Position numbers and translations under genes: made by a program
Notes under the pieces: model-generated
The model's database searches: none
The model's input: the letters and a program-made list of their open reading frames with translations, nothing else
Told to the model about the DNA's origin: nothing
In this document: piece after piece, positions 23,345 through 39,800 of the stretch
How positions within the stretch are numbered: the first letter of the stretch is position 1
How the letters are laid out: every line of letters starts with the position of its first letter
Origin: Pegea sp. RAD2-039
Taxonomy: Eukaryota; Chordata; Thaliacea; Salpida; Salpidae
Assembly (NCBI GenBank): GCA_034620365.1
Contig: JAQGEQ010000016.1
Location: 82,570-146,569 of the forward strand
Reading direction: 5' to 3'
DNA length: 64,000 nucleotides

Positions 23345-25330
23345 TTAACTATGTTGATCAAAAAAAATGCTTTGCTTTGACATGCAATCACAATATGATT
23401 GAATTTAAACTTTTTTATGAACATTTAAACTTCAAGCAAAAGGAATTTTTATCGTAAAAATTAATAAGTTTTTATCAGGTGTTGACTGGATTTCAACTCT
23501 TCCGAAGACATCAATATTATTTACTCATGGTTTACTAACATCGTTAAAGATTCAATCGAAAAATTCAAACCTTTTTATAGAGCAGACAAAAAATCACATT
23601 TGCCCAGATATTTAAGGAATTTACAACATTTAAAAAAACTCTTATACAAACAAACTAAAACAGACCCTTCCATCAAATCTCTATACAAAGATCTTTGTAT
23701 AGTTTACAAGAAATCTATTTCTAATTTCTATTTAAGAAGAGAAAGTGCAAGTTCTGTTTTTTTCTTAGCAAGAAAACGTATTTTGGTTTCATAAATCACA
23801 AGCTTGAGGCGAGATCTCAAATACCTCCCTTACTTGATAACAGCGACTAGCTTGCAATGGAGCCAAAGAATAATGCTGAATTGCTAAACAATCAATTTAA
23901 TAGTGTTTTATAACCGATGATGGCAATACTCCTTCTCTCTCCTACTCCAACATTCTTACAAATGTCTCTGAGATGACAAATCCTGACATAACGGTCGATA
24001 TAGTAGCTAAGGCTAATTCTTCTTTAAAAGTATCATTTTCCAACATCCCAGATCAAATCCCAGGTTTGATTTTTAGAAAAAGGGGATACCAGAAACACTG
24101 CACTTAACTACAGACCAGTTTCGCTGACTTCAGTTATCTGCAGAACTCAAGAACATATCATTCACAATCATAAGACCAGTTATTTGATGAAAAACCATCT
24201 AATATCTGATGTCCAACATGGCTTTGTGAAACGGAGATCTTACCTAAGTAAACATCTCACTTTTCTTAATGAACTTACAGTCCATTACGAAAGTAAAACT
24301 CCCTGTGACATCATGTATCTCGATTTTGCTAAAAGCGTTTGATTCTGTCCCACACACTAAGCTCGCTACTGTATTGAAAAACTTAAAAATCAACAGCTTT
24401 ATCTTACAGTGGATTGAAGATTACTTATCAGGTAGAACCTAACAAACTCGTGTAGAAAGATCCTTATCTACTTCCAGTCAAATCACTAGTGGTGTTCCTC
24501 AGGGTTCTGTTCTGGGTCCCTTTCTCTTTTTAATTTTCATCGAAGACCTCATCAGAAAATTAGTAGCAGTAGATGATATCAGTGTGTTTGTGTATGCAGA
24601 TGACATCAAGCTATTATCTTGTAATCTTTCAAAACTTCAAACTACACTACACACTGTAGAAAACTGGTCTATGAATTGGCAGCTCAGAATCTAGCCCACA
24701 AAATCTGAACTTATAACTTTTTCTTGTAAACCAGTTTTAAATTGCTTGAACCAATACTCCATCAATAGATTTATTATTCAACGAGTATCTTCGGTCCTAG
24801 ACCTCGGCATTACTCTATCATCTGACTTTAAATGCCATAATTATATTTCCAAGATCTTTGAAAAATCAATCAACCCAATCTACTATTTTATAAGGACCTT
24901 TAATTCTAAGAACCCATGCTTTTTTATCAATCTTTTCAAATTGTACGTACGTCCAATTCTTGAATACAATGTCAGTGCATGGATGCCATATCAAGTTAGT
25001 GATGTCAAAAAAATCGAGTCTGTTCAGGCCACATTTACGAGATTAGTATGCAGGAAACTTAATATTAAATATGATAGTTATAAACATCGTCTCAGCTTCT
25101 TCAATTTAGATACTTTGGAAATTCGACGGATTAAATACGACTTAATTCTTAATTTTTAAAATTATCCACAATTTAATTGACCTTTAGTTTGATGATTTCT
25201 TTTCTATTAGTCCTTCCCTCAAGTTATATCAGCTCAGACGACACCCATTACACCTTAATAAGCCCATATCACCATTAATCAGCGCGAATTTTTCTTATTC
25301 CTTACATTTGTTATTTGGAACAAACAAATA
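23345..25330 (+). mobile_element. CR1/L2-like retrotransposon, decayed copy C
   Basis: Most complete RT copy in the window. In order: linker after the missing endonuclease (LPRYLRNLQHLKKLLYKQTK, 23600 on), RT palm with degraded LDFAKAFD near 24330, QGSVLGP near 24500, the catalytic YADDIKLL near 24596, then thumb and C-terminal segments including WMPYQVSD near 24980. Several in-frame stops and a frameshift make it inactive. The 3' end is truncated near 25300 and joins the tRNA-Glu region. Confidence 0.85.
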
Positions 25331-25437
25331 GAACATGAGACTTCTACACCCATAGTCATGATTCCAGATTCAAATGGTTGAAATTAGATTGAAATTAAAG
25401 ATGAAATTAGTGAAAGAAGATGTAAAGAAGTTCATCC

Positions 25438-25509
25438 TCCTATATGGTCTAGTGGTTAGGATTCCTGGCTTTCACCCAGGCGGCCCGGGTTCGATTCCCG
25501 GTGTAGGAA
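25438..25509 (+). tRNA. tRNA-Glu (anticodon TTC)
   Basis: 72-nt cloverleaf: acceptor stem TCCTATA/TGTAGGA, anticodon loop CTTTCAC with TTC at positions 34-36, T arm with GGTTCGATTCC. A T-run follows (pol III terminator). Internal A box (TGGTCTAGTGG) and B box are intact. Confidence 0.97.
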
Positions 25510-26553
25510 CAATTTTTTTTTAATTTCAAAGAATACTTTAAAGATCGCATATATGTTCTCAAAGTCTCTTTATTAAAAATCAAACACATCTTTGAAAATG
25601 ATACTAAGTTAAGAATTAAGTTAAGAAACAAAACTCGATATAAAAGTCAACTTTTTATGAAAGCTGAAAATTATTCTGTAAGATTTGTTTTCGTCAATTT
25701 CTAAATAACTTTTAGAGTCTGTCTTAATTGAAGATAATTAGTTATTTCTTTGAAACTTAATTCTTTTCTTGCATCTGTAAACTCAACATTTGCTAAAATT
25801 AACTTGATTAAAAAATCTATTTAAATTATTCAGATTTTCATCAACATTTTCAGCAATTCGTAGTAAAAAGTTTCTAATAGTCAAAATTTTTATTAACATC
25901 TCAAAGTGAGCTTGTCATCAAGTGATACATGAAACCTTGTTGGCGTGGAATGTGGAATCCTGATGCATGAACAACAACTGGATCTCTATAATTTCTCCCC
26001 TGGCATACTTCTAAGACCGTTTAAGACCGTTTAAGACCGAAGCAAGTCAAAGGAATGCCAATATCAGGTCATTAAAGACCTAAAAATTCAAAATGATTCA
26101 CAGAATTTATTTATTCAAAATTGATTCATTAAATTTCTACCAAATTCTCATCTCTTTCAAAACAAGAAATATTTGGACTTTGTTGCAATTCTTAAATCTA
26201 CTAAATTAGAGTTCAACTTCTCCGTATGAAAACTTCATTTTACAAAAGATCATTCACCACACAAGCTTTTCTTAGATGTGGCATTTTTATTCATACGAAG
26301 AACGCTTCTACAAACTCAACATCGTTCCTTTTTTTCATCTCGTATTACTGTTTGAAATATTTAATGTTTCTTGTCATCTTAACTTCATAGAATATTTTCT
26401 CAATCAAGATACGTCCTCAAAAGCTCTTCATTCAGAATTAAACAGTTTCAATAAGAACCAATGGAGTAGGAAGCTTTTTTAAAGGAGTAAACCAAACTTT
26501 CTCCTATCGATTCCATCGCAATCTCTATTTGTAAACGATCAAAGTAACCGTCC

Positions 26554-26625
26554 TCCTATATGGTCTAGTGGTTAGGATTCCTGGCTTTCACCCAGGCGGC
26601 CCGGGTTCGATTCCCGGTGTAGGAA
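26554..26625 (+). tRNA. tRNA-Glu (anticodon TTC)
   Basis: Sequence identical to the copy at 25438 over the tRNA; followed by ATTTTTTATTT, a pol III terminator. Confidence 0.97.
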
Positions 26626-26820
26626 CATTTTTTATTTAATTTCAAAGACTATTTGAAAGATCTCTAATATGTTCTCTATGCGTTTCTTCATCTAAAATAA
26701 AACAACTTTACCAACAGAAGCAAGTTTTAATGTTCTTCAATTTCATCAAAATCTTTGAAAATGAAACTAAAATAGAGAATTAATTTCTTCTTAAAATTTT
26801 AATTTTCTTTAAAAAATCTT

Positions 26821-28227
26821 TTGACTTCAACTTTTATTTTTCTTTTTTCAAAGAAAGTGATTTTATTTACATCTGATGCGGATTTACCAAATATAGCAGA
26901 AAGATTTCTTTCATCAGTAATCTATTTTTTTCATGATCAAAGCGATAATGAGATTCTGGTAGAACTTATTTTAGACTTGATTGAAAACATATTAATACGT
27001 TATCCAAATTTAAAAGAGGAAACCCAAACAAAAATGCTTTCTAAAATGGATAGTTTGTTTTTCCAATATGGTAGAAATGAAAATATCACAAGAAGTTATT
27101 GCAACAACTTAAATTATTTTCTGCAACAGTTGGAATATGATGATAATATTATAATTCATCTGGTTCGAAGAGTACATTACAATCTAACAGTCAACTGTGT
27201 AACTCCTGGGTATGTTTTAGATGTACTAAGAATCATTGTAATAAACTCCAATGCATCATTAAAAGACTATCTTGTTGAAAAGTTTTTTGAAGTTGTACTA
27301 AATATTCTAAAAACCACAAAAGAGCTTTCTGTCTATACCAGCAGTAGTCGATGTTTTCATAGCTTCATTCAATCATCTTTTGATTCTGTAGCTAAGTTTT
27401 TTGAAAGTAAAAAACTTTCTTTGTTTGATCAGATTTGGTCAACTATTTCAGGCACAATAGATAAAGAAAAAGCTTATTGTTGTGGCCGAATGATCACTGA
27501 CGTTTTAGAGAAGATTTTTAAACACAATGGAAAATCTGAAGTTAACAGATGTATTGACGAAATAATTGATTTCGCTCAAAAATATTCACAACATTCTTCA
27601 GAATCTACAACACCTTTATATGGAGTTTTTGTGATGGTAAATGTTTATCTTCTCGCTGAATATACTACTGAAATGATTGAAATTTTGAAACATAACACTC
27701 GTAGAATTGAAGGTAGAAATCTGCTTGATTATACTTTGATTGAATTAACAAAGTATCATATCTTAATCGACAAAGGACATGCCCTCAAAATTTGTGTAAT
27801 AGCTTTGTGCAAAATCATTGAAGTAGCAATTGATTGTAAAAGCAAATATATTTTATATCTGTCAGTTCCTAATATCAGAATGGAAGATTCTTTTAAAGCA
27901 TTTAGTAAAAGTTTTGAGAACGTAGGAGATATTCCATTTTATGTAAAAGCTCTTAAAATTATACTTTTTGAAAAAGGATGGAATTCTTGCCAAAAGTTTT
28001 TCCAAGAAAAAGATGAAGAACTTTTCGTAGAATTGTTAAATTTTAGAGAAAAAAGTTATTCTAAAAACGAAGAAGATGCAGTCATTTGTGATATTGATTC
28101 AATTTCAGATCATGCTGTTAAAATGATTAACTCTCTTCCTTCTTATACATCGATGTGTGTGCCTTTTTTAACTGATTTCGAAGAAATAATTGTAAATACT
28201 ATCTGTGCAAGTGAAAATGAAGAGTAA
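26821..28227 (+). pseudogene. Importin-9-like C-terminal half, 5' truncated but open
   Basis: An uninterrupted frame of about 468 codons, the first in-frame ATG only at about codon 79, with no start context upstream. Predicted to be all-helical HEAT-repeat sequence. From memory of the importin-beta family it tracks the C-terminal half of importin-9: segments like DVLRIIVINSNASLKDYL, RCFHSFIQSSFDSVAKF and ALKICVIALCKIIE fall in the right order, and the C-terminal DHAVKMINSL segment corresponds to the family's end. The strongly acidic insert of importin-9 is mostly missing. Importin-9 carries cargo such as histones into the nucleus. The 5' end lies at a duplication boundary next to tRNA genes, so this may be a truncated duplicate, a 5'-truncated retrocopy, or the last exon of a gene with distant exons. 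Poly(A) signal near 28467. Confidence 0.5.
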
Positions 28228-29855
28228 AAAAATCTACAGACGGTCGACTATTTTCTTTTCTAATTAATTATAACTTTTTAATTTTTTTTTATTGTGAAAG
28301 TTGTTTTTAGATCGTTAACTAACTAAAACTCTCTTGTATCTTAACCTTAATTTATTTATTAGTAATTTTGTTCCCAATGTTTTTCTGTAGTTTGAATTTA
28401 ACTCCTTGTATAAAGTTGATTGTAGCTCCATAAAAGAATTCATAAAATTGCAATCTTTAATCTGTAAATAAAGTCTAATGTTGATGTATCTTTAAAGTTA
28501 CATCAAAATATCCATCTTTACATTCGACTTTGAATCATAATAAAACTTTGATTTTCAATTAGTTTGATGTTTTTTGATATTTTAGATGACCTCAAATAAA
28601 AGTGGAAGTAACAGTATACGTTCTAGTATACAGAAATTAAAAAAAATTTGTTCAAGACTTTGAATCTTCTGAATTGACTTTCTTTCTAGTTATTACTTCT
28701 CTAATTCTAGCTTATAAGCTCACTTATTCTAAAACTCATGGTTCAGATTAATACCTTTCAATCTGTTTCAATTCAAGGCTTGCGAAAAAGATATTCGTTT
28801 AATTGAATCATCAAAATTTAAAACAAATTTTAAGTTAAGTTCTATTTATTTGAGAGAATAAATATAAAAATATTAAGAAAAAGAACTCTGCGCTTTTGTT
28901 AACATCTTTTATAGTTTAGTTTCAACTCAGTCTTTTTGTTATCTATTCAGTTTAATCCATAAATTAATGGTGATATCCTAACTTCTATACATCTTCGAAA
29001 AGATTAACATCTAATTGTATCTTCCTCTAACTACAAATACATGATTAATAAAGATTGCTTACTGTCTTTCAATGATAACTGCAATCTGAGTTAATTTAAT
29101 TTAAACATTTGTCCCACTAAAAGCTCTTTCTACTAAAACCTCCACTACAAGCTAACAATGATGCTAATTTTAAAACTAAATCAATTCCCAATCACATTAT
29201 AGACAGTTCTACATCATTAAATGGTTCTGGAAACTTAATGCTTTTTAACCACGATGCCAAACCTTTGAATATCTCCAATCTTCTATTACTAATCTACTCT
29301 TAATCCAATCTATGGCTTCGATTGAGACAACTCAAGCTCAATAACTGCATGAATATGATCAATGATTTTATGTTTTTTAAATAATAACCCAAAAATAAGC
29401 AACAAATATGTTTTAGATGTCGCTAAAAATTGAATCGGAAATAATTTGGAAGAAACCCTAAAGATTTTGTCACTAAGTGAATATTTTATTTCAAAACTTT
29501 ACGTCAAAAGTTTTAGTAGTAAACCTCAAAGAAGCCTTATGAAAAGAAATGAACAACTTTTCAATTTTATGATTAGTGCTTCCACTAAAAATAATTATTT
29601 TATATTCGTCTCAGTTAAGTTACTCTCATATATTTTCAGAGTTCTCATTCTTCATATGGAGCTCTTCATTCAAAATAAAACAACTATACAAGCAGAAGTA
29701 AGTTACTTTACCCTAATTATGGAGTAACAACTTCTTCTATAGCCAAAGAAAGTTTTGATGTTTCTTTCCCGATTACATTAAAATCAAACACATCTTTGAA
29801 AATGATACTAAAATAGAGATTTGTAAGAATTTATAAAACATTAAGTTCATCGTCC
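28228..29855. other. Non-coding spacer in the tRNA-Glu cluster
   Basis: AT-rich. The part near 29640-29850 is a diverged piece of the sequence flanking the other tRNA-Glu copies (TTCAAAATAAAACAACT motif). The frame at 29446-29727 falls in this repeat and is not called as a gene. Confidence 0.5.
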
Positions 29856-29927
29856 TCCTATATGGTCTAGTGGTTAGGATTCCTGGCTTTCACCCAGGCG
29901 GCCCGGGTTCGATTCCCGGTGTAGGAA
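29856..29927 (+). tRNA. tRNA-Glu (anticodon TTC)
   Basis: Same 72-nt sequence as the first two copies; lies between the two duplicated units with different flanks. A T-rich terminator follows within a few bases. Confidence 0.97.
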
Positions 29928-30202
29928 CATTGTTTTCTTTTTTATCATAAAACTTTTTTCGTTGTTGTATTTCATTATAAATTTACCAAAAACGACTAAA
30001 ATTTATTTTTTCTGAAAACATTTTCAGTTTGAAAGTTTTAGGAAAAAATACTTTTGTATTTACTCTATAATACTTTTGTAGAAGCAAAAAATAAATAAAT
30101 TGTTTGAAGCTATTTCGATCGTAATTAATAATCATATTAATTATGATAAATGCATATATTATCTAAAATATTAAATACAAAAGATAACAACTGATACTAT
30201 CC

Positions 30203-30274
30203 TCCTATATGGTCTAGTGGTTAGGATTCCTGGCTTTCACCCAGGCGGCCCGGGTTCGATTCCCGGTGTAGGAA
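30203..30274 (+). tRNA. tRNA-Glu (anticodon TTC)
   Basis: Identical tRNA sequence in the right duplicated unit, followed by a T-run terminator. Confidence 0.97.
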
Positions 30275-31280
30275 CAATTTTTTTTTAATTTCAAAGAATA
30301 CTTTAAAGATCGCATATATGTTCTCAGAAGCTTTTTATTCAAAATCAACCACATCTTTGAAAATGATACTAAGTTAAGAATTAAGTTAAGAAACAAAACT
30401 CGATATAAATCTTAACTTCTTTATGAAAGCTGAAAATTATTCTGTAAGATTTGTTTTCGTCAATTTATAAATAACTTTTAGAGTCTGTTTTAGTTTAAGA
30501 TAATTAGTGAAATTTTATGAAACTCAATTCTTTTCTTGCATCTAAGCTCAACATTTGCTAAAATTAACTTGATCAAAAAATCTGTTTAAATTATTCAGAT
30601 TTTCATCAACATTTTCAGCAATTCGAAGTAAAAAGTTTCTAATAGTCAAAATTTTTATTAACATCTCAAAGTGAGCTTGTCATCAAATGATACATGAAAC
30701 CTTGTTGGCGTGGAATGTGGAATCCTGCTGCATGAACAACAACTGGATCTCCATAATTTCTCCCCTGGCATACTTCTAAGACCGTTTAAGACCGAAGCAA
30801 GTCAAAGGAATGCCAATATCAGGTCATTAAAGACCTAAAAATTCAAACTTATTCATTAAATTTCTACCAAATTCTCATCTCTTTCAAAACAAGAAATATT
30901 TGGACTTTGTTGAAATTCTTAAATCTACTAAATTAGAGTTCAACTTCTCCGTATGAAAACTTCATTTTACAAAAGATCATTCACCACAAAAGCTTTTCTT
31001 AGATGTGGCATTTTTATTCATACGAAGAACGCTTCTACAAACTCAACATCGTTCCTTTTTTTCATCTCGTATTATTGTTTGAAATATTTAATGTTTTTTG
31101 TCATCTTAACTTCATAGAATATTTTCTCAATCAAGATACGTCCTCAAAAGCTCTTCATTCAGAATTAAACAGTTTCAATAAGAACCAATGGAGTAGGAAG
31201 CTTTTTTAAAGGAGTAAACCAAACTTTCTCCTATCGATTCCATCGCAATCTCTATTTGTAAACGATCAAAGTAACTGTCC

Positions 31281-31352
31281 TCCTATATGGTCTAGTGGTT
31301 AGGATTCCTGGCTTTCACCAAGGCGGCCCGGGTTCGATTCCCGGTGTAGGAA
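31281..31352 (+). tRNA. tRNA-Glu (TTC) with an anticodon-stem mismatch
   Basis: Same as the others except CACCAAGG in place of CACCCAGG, which changes one base of the 3' anticodon stem and leaves a G-A mismatch opposite the 5' CCTGG strand. Anticodon, A and B boxes are unchanged. It may be a weakened or pseudo tRNA gene. Confidence 0.8.
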
Positions 31353-31649
31353 CATTTTTTATTTAATTTCAAAGACTATTTGAAAGATCGCAATATCTAA
31401 TATGTTCTCTATGGGGTTCTTCAATCAAAATAAAACAACTTTACCAACAGAAGCAAGTTTTAATGTTCTTCAATTTCATGAAAATCTTTAAAAATGAAAC
31501 TAAAATAGAGAATTAATTTCTTCTTAAAATATTAATTTTCTTTAAAAAATCTTTTGACTTCAACTTTTATTTTTCTAAGTTTTTTTTAGTATACTGAAAA
31601 TGATTGTAAAACTTATATTATTATTATATATATATATATTATATTATGA

Positions 31650-32025
31650 TCTTAATAAGCTCATATCACCTGGTACATTGGTCAGAGCAAATTTATTCTG
31701 ATACCGCACAATTAGTACATGGAACCAGCTGCCATCAGACGTTGTCATGTCGGAATCACTCGTGTTGTTCAAAAAGAAGTTGAACCGTTTTAATATTGCC
31801 AGAATTCTCATTTCTAAACTGAATTTTTCACTTTCTTATATTATTAATATTCTATGTAATTGTTCACTGTTATATGTTTTGAGGACTACTGAAATGTCAT
31901 GTGTTACATCTTTTGCTTTCTATATTTTTGACTAAACAGATGTTATTTGTGAGAATGTGTGTTAGCGAGAGTTGTTCTTTTCAGGTACCCTACTTTGCAT
32001 TTATTGAAATAAATAAATAAACTAA
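31650..32025 (+). mobile_element. Retrotransposon 3' end with AATAAA tail
   Basis: Plus-strand C-terminal and 3' untranslated part of the CR1/L2-like family: CTTAATAAGCTCATATCACC, a WNQLPSDVVMSESLVLFKKKL-type segment with breaks, GTGTGTTAGCGAGAG, and an AAATAAATAAATAAA tail at about 32008-32022. Confidence 0.85.
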
Positions 32026-33486
32026 TTTGCACTGTGCTCCAAAAACACCAAGACAGCTGGCAACAATTCGCCCCAGAAACAAATTCTATTTATTTGAATA
32101 AATCGTAATAAACATGGGTCTGTATTCAAATTAATAAGGCAACTAACAACAACAATACGCGCTTCTTACAAACAAGCTTATGATGGAATGACAGACGTTT
32201 ATACCATAGTTGCACTTAACACATTTACGTCAGCGGTAAGATATTTTACTGTTTTACTAAATATATCACATATCTCATATATCTCAGTTTTGCTACTTCA
32301 TTTGTCTTCATTTAGATTTACTGATTCTTTCACAGCTTTGATAAATCCATCAAAGGAAATTGTTCAAGTGTCAATGCTCGATGGAAAACTTCTTCTATTG
32401 CCAAAGTGTTTTGCTCTAACAACTGTTATATTTATAATAATCTATCTCTGAATAAGTGGCTGATCTTTGTGTTCCACTGCTTGTGTTAAATTCACAGTCC
32501 TTGGTAAGAGAATACACACTTTAAGTTTTCCACAGATTTTTTTGCTTTTTAATTGTAGTGGATGATGCGCAAACTTTTTGGCAATATTTTCAGTATCACA
32601 TCAGCTTCTACATAAGTTTCCTTGAGTACACTTACCTTTGGCACATTTTTATTGTCAGTTTACATGACTTCTTGGTATTTTTGAATGATTTAACATTAGA
32701 TTTTTGTACCATATAAGTAAATGTGACTTTTAGTTTCGTCATTTCATTAGTTTGTTTTTAGTTTCGTGTCTTGGTGTATTTCGTGTTGCTAGTTTCTGTA
32801 TGGAGACAATTGTGTCGTTTGTCATTGACTACAGTTTTTATTAGCCGCCTTTTACAATAGTGTATAGCTATTCTAAAACGTCATCTAATGCTGATGAACT
32901 ATTCGGACTTATACACAAGATTTTCGACCTAAATATTCTTTAAAAAATCCTTTAGATACTAGCTGCACTAATAACCAACTGGAAATAACTTTACTTAAGA
33001 AAAACTTGATTACAGTAGATTGAAGACATAATAATTGCTTGCTTCAGTGCACAGTCTGTAAGACCATATAATCTATCTGTTGGAAAATATCTTCTCGTAA
33101 CCCAAAGCTATCATTAATCACTCTGGACGTGTTGTTCTCAATCCAGATTATCTGACTGGGTACTTTTCTGTTTCCCACACCACAATAAATATGCCTATTC
33201 CAGAATTATTTCTTATTAAATTTTTTTAATTATTTTAAATTAAAACTGAAACATCAAATGATTTATATAGATTTAAGTCGACAGATATTTAATTAAATAC
33301 ATTTTTCTCTTTTTTTACCAAAGGTTGAACTTTTAATTTAAAAGATAAAACTTTGTATAAACTACAAAAATATTTCATTTCGTTACAAGCACCTTTCCAT
33401 AACCTACAGTTGATAAAACATAAATTATTTCTTTTATTAAAAATAAAAAAACATTCTTGATAATGATGTTATTTATTTCTATCTCA
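32026..33486. other. No gene recognised
   Basis: Intergenic between the retrotransposon end and the trefoil/TSP1 gene. An 87-codon plus-strand frame (32188-32451) and short minus-strand frames near 32600-32720 (basic, Lys-rich) show no recognisable domain. Confidence 0.4.
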
Positions 33487-36808
<3,322 letters not shown>

Positions 36809-39800
36809 ACTTAGATTATCCAAATAAGCTATCTGAATAATTATAAATTTTACCGGAATTACTTGATTAAATCTTCTTTAAGTAAGTTCAGCGCGTACTA
36901 AAGGAATAAATTTTAAGTAAATAGCTAAATAATTGCTGACAAAATAGTCTGAATTTATTAAAGGTTAATAGTTTAATATAAAAAATTTACCAAAATTTAT
37001 TACGAATTAAGAAATGTAATTTTTCATAGATAAAGTTAGTTATATCTAAATAAAAAATTGAAGTTATTTTTTTAAAATCAATTAATATATTACAAGTATT
37101 AAGTATAATAAAAAATTGCAAAATTTTAATTATTCTTAAAATAAACAGGAAAAAATTAATTCTACAAAGTTACTATCAACAATGACAGTGTTTAAAGATA
37201 ATCTAATTGTTAATAGTCTTAATATCTATCTAAATCTCAAATATCTAACTACTTAATAATAAATAGCTTAAAAAACTCAGCCAAAAAATTTTACTTCCTT
37301 CTGCTTATATTTCTTGCAAAATTACTTTTTAATGCTATTATTATACAAAATTAGAAATCATCTGGTGCCTGCGGGCCTCAGTTTGAGCTCTTGTAGCTAA
37401 GTACAAAACTTACAAAACATCTGATCTTCAACTTACAGTTTGTTGTAGATAACAACAATATTTTGTTCAATTACTAAATGATTTTAATATATATATGATT
37501 TTAAATACATCAGATTAAACTTAAAGATAAAACTGATAATAATTCATTATTTAAAATAATTCAGACACCAACCGATAATTATTTGATTAAGTAGATCTTA
37601 TTCTTAAACAGAATTTTAAAAGTTGTTGTTCTACTCAACAAACATATAAATTGAAATAGATTTTCGTCGTACAAACTGCTGTGTTCTATAGTTTATTGAT
37701 GATTAGTTTATCAAAACATATAAAAAGTCCTTTTTAAATCAGAAACAAGCCCGGGGAAATATAAAACACAAGTTTAGTAAAAACTATTTAAAGTCAATAC
37801 GTTGCAAAACCTAAAATTGTTTAATATTTTAGAAAAAAACATTTTTTTGTTAAATTAATAGCTAGAAATGAACTTTTTAGTTCCTGCTATTAATAACTAG
37901 CCTAAAGCAAATTATCAAAAGTTGTAGTTTTTGATAATTTCGTTGTACTCTACAAAATGTTTTAGAAATGTTTTAGAATGGTTAGAAGTGTGTTATTCTG
38001 TTTATAAAATCAATAAAATCTACGAATTTCGGCTTCTTAGCTATTTTAATTAAACGATGTTAACAAGAATACAGTTTTTGAAGTTTGATTTTTAAACCAG
38101 CATATTTCTACTTAAAATTCTTGATTTGAAAATTTAATTTTAACATTATTGCTTTAATCAACCATCAATTTTTAGATTTAAAAAATTTGTTTGAAAACAA
38201 AAAAACGAAATTTTCAGCAGTTTTCAGCATATCTTAAGAAGAAAATAAAAGTTGAAATTATTAAATAAGCTGTGTACTAAATCTCGTGGTGGTTTGATAA
38301 TCTCATACATCAAACGTATCATACGTGTTTTAAAAAACTTGCTTCAAAAACAAATCAGAAATTTAATCATCTTTCGTTTATTTTCAAATTAAAACTAATT
38401 TAGTTTAACCTTTCAAACACTTATGAACTTTCTTTTATATTATAAAAAGAATAATTTAATTTGAGGTTGTTGTTAACAAAACAGAATATTTTTGTAACGA
38501 TTTAAATGTATTTTAATATTATTGTTTGGATCGATATTAAGGTTTGATGATGGTAACATCAACTTGATCGAATTGACCACAGCTAAAATATTGACATCTG
38601 TAAACTGCTTTATAGGTAAACATAAAAACATTTAAAGCGTAAAAATTAGGTGAGTTTACAGAATTTCAAATTATTTGGCGAGCTGAGAAAATAAAAGATA
38701 AAAAAAATCATTTGTTTTTTTATTTTCTTTAGCTATCGTAGATGTTTGCAAAATATAAATGTAGAATATATCTAAATCAATCATTTAATATATGGAGAAA
38801 AGATTTCTATAATTTTGTAAATCTTTTAAAGTAATAGCAAAAAAACATATTTGTTCAAAACATATTTCAAATAATTTATTTTGATCTGTATAATGCATTA
38901 TAGAAACTAAATAGATTACCTTTAAGTCGAATTTCTTCTTCTCTGAGTTATTTCTTCTTAAGTCAGTGCCAAAACTCTTATTTCTTTGAAACCTTGTATT
39001 CTTGATAAAACATGATTTAAAACATAAGGTATAAAAACCTAAAAGACTTTAATGGAAAAGCTCTAAACAAATCTATTTTAGATGATATTTTTTAAAAGTT
39101 TCTGATTTCTTATAATTCTAATAACTAAGAATTTTTAATCGTTTTCACCAACATTTGTTTTAGCTAAGTACTTTGATTTGAATTATATAACTAAGATATA
39201 TTACAGTGAAAGCTAATTTTTGAAATGAGTTGAATCATTTAGTTGGGAAACTTCTTTTGAAAAAGTACATTTTATCCACATAACTTTAAAATGTCATTTA
39301 AATAAATTTTACTTTTGTAAATATTTTTCTTTGTCATTTTTAAAGTATTTAAACTATTTATTTACTTCAAGAAAAGTATAAATAAGATAAAATAAAATAT
39401 AAGCAATAATTAGAGGTGTTTAAAAATGTTAAATGCAAAAATAATGTGATTATCATAAATCAAAAAAGTTTATTCATGAATAAAAAATTCGTTTATTATA
39501 AAATAAAATCTAAAATAAAGTCATTCAATATCATTTAAAATTATCTTGAAATTATTATTATTTATTAAAAATGAAATAAAATTATTTTAAGACTCACAAA
39601 TGTTTATAAAGTCAGAAACAAAATATCATTAGATTAATAAATTTCGTTTCGATTATGAAGTAAAAAAAGCTATTTTATGAAAAGCTAAATTCAGAATAAT
39701 TCAAGATATTTTGAAGTTGAAAAGAAACTGGAAAAACTAAGTTTTATTCAAAACAATTTTATTCTCAGTAAACTTTCTATCAAGAACTTTCGAATTTACA

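Larger units (their letters stand above)
17500..23345. repeat. Inverted duplication arm III
   Basis: Mirror image of arm II (9360-15175). The left end continues through the CCAAT array and promoter-like module to about 15590, matching arm I but not arm II. Confidence 0.8.
25430..26845. repeat. Duplicated tRNA-Glu unit, left copy
   Basis: About 1.4 kb nearly identical to 30195-31575, each holding two tRNA-Glu genes about 1.1 kb apart. The right boundary lies inside the importin-9-like reading frame, just after its first codons. Confidence 0.85.
30195..31575. repeat. Duplicated tRNA-Glu unit, right copy
   Basis: Matches 25430-26845 with small indels (for example one instead of two TTTAAGACCG units near 30780). 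Ends at TTTATTTTTCT, where the left copy runs on into the importin-9-like frame. Confidence 0.85.

Noticed and set aside
25449-25631. Minus-strand frames ending in GNRTRAAWVKARNPNH (also at 30214-30396)
   Set aside because: This is the antisense of the tRNA-Glu gene, a common spurious ORF.
32188-32451. 87-codon plus-strand frame
   Set aside because: No recognisable domain, hydrophobic AT-rich composition, non-ATG or weak start context; likely chance.
38537-38623. 28-codon minus-strand frame ending CGQFDQVDVTIIKP
   Set aside because: Too short, no splice partner found; kept only as a note in the intergenic entry.
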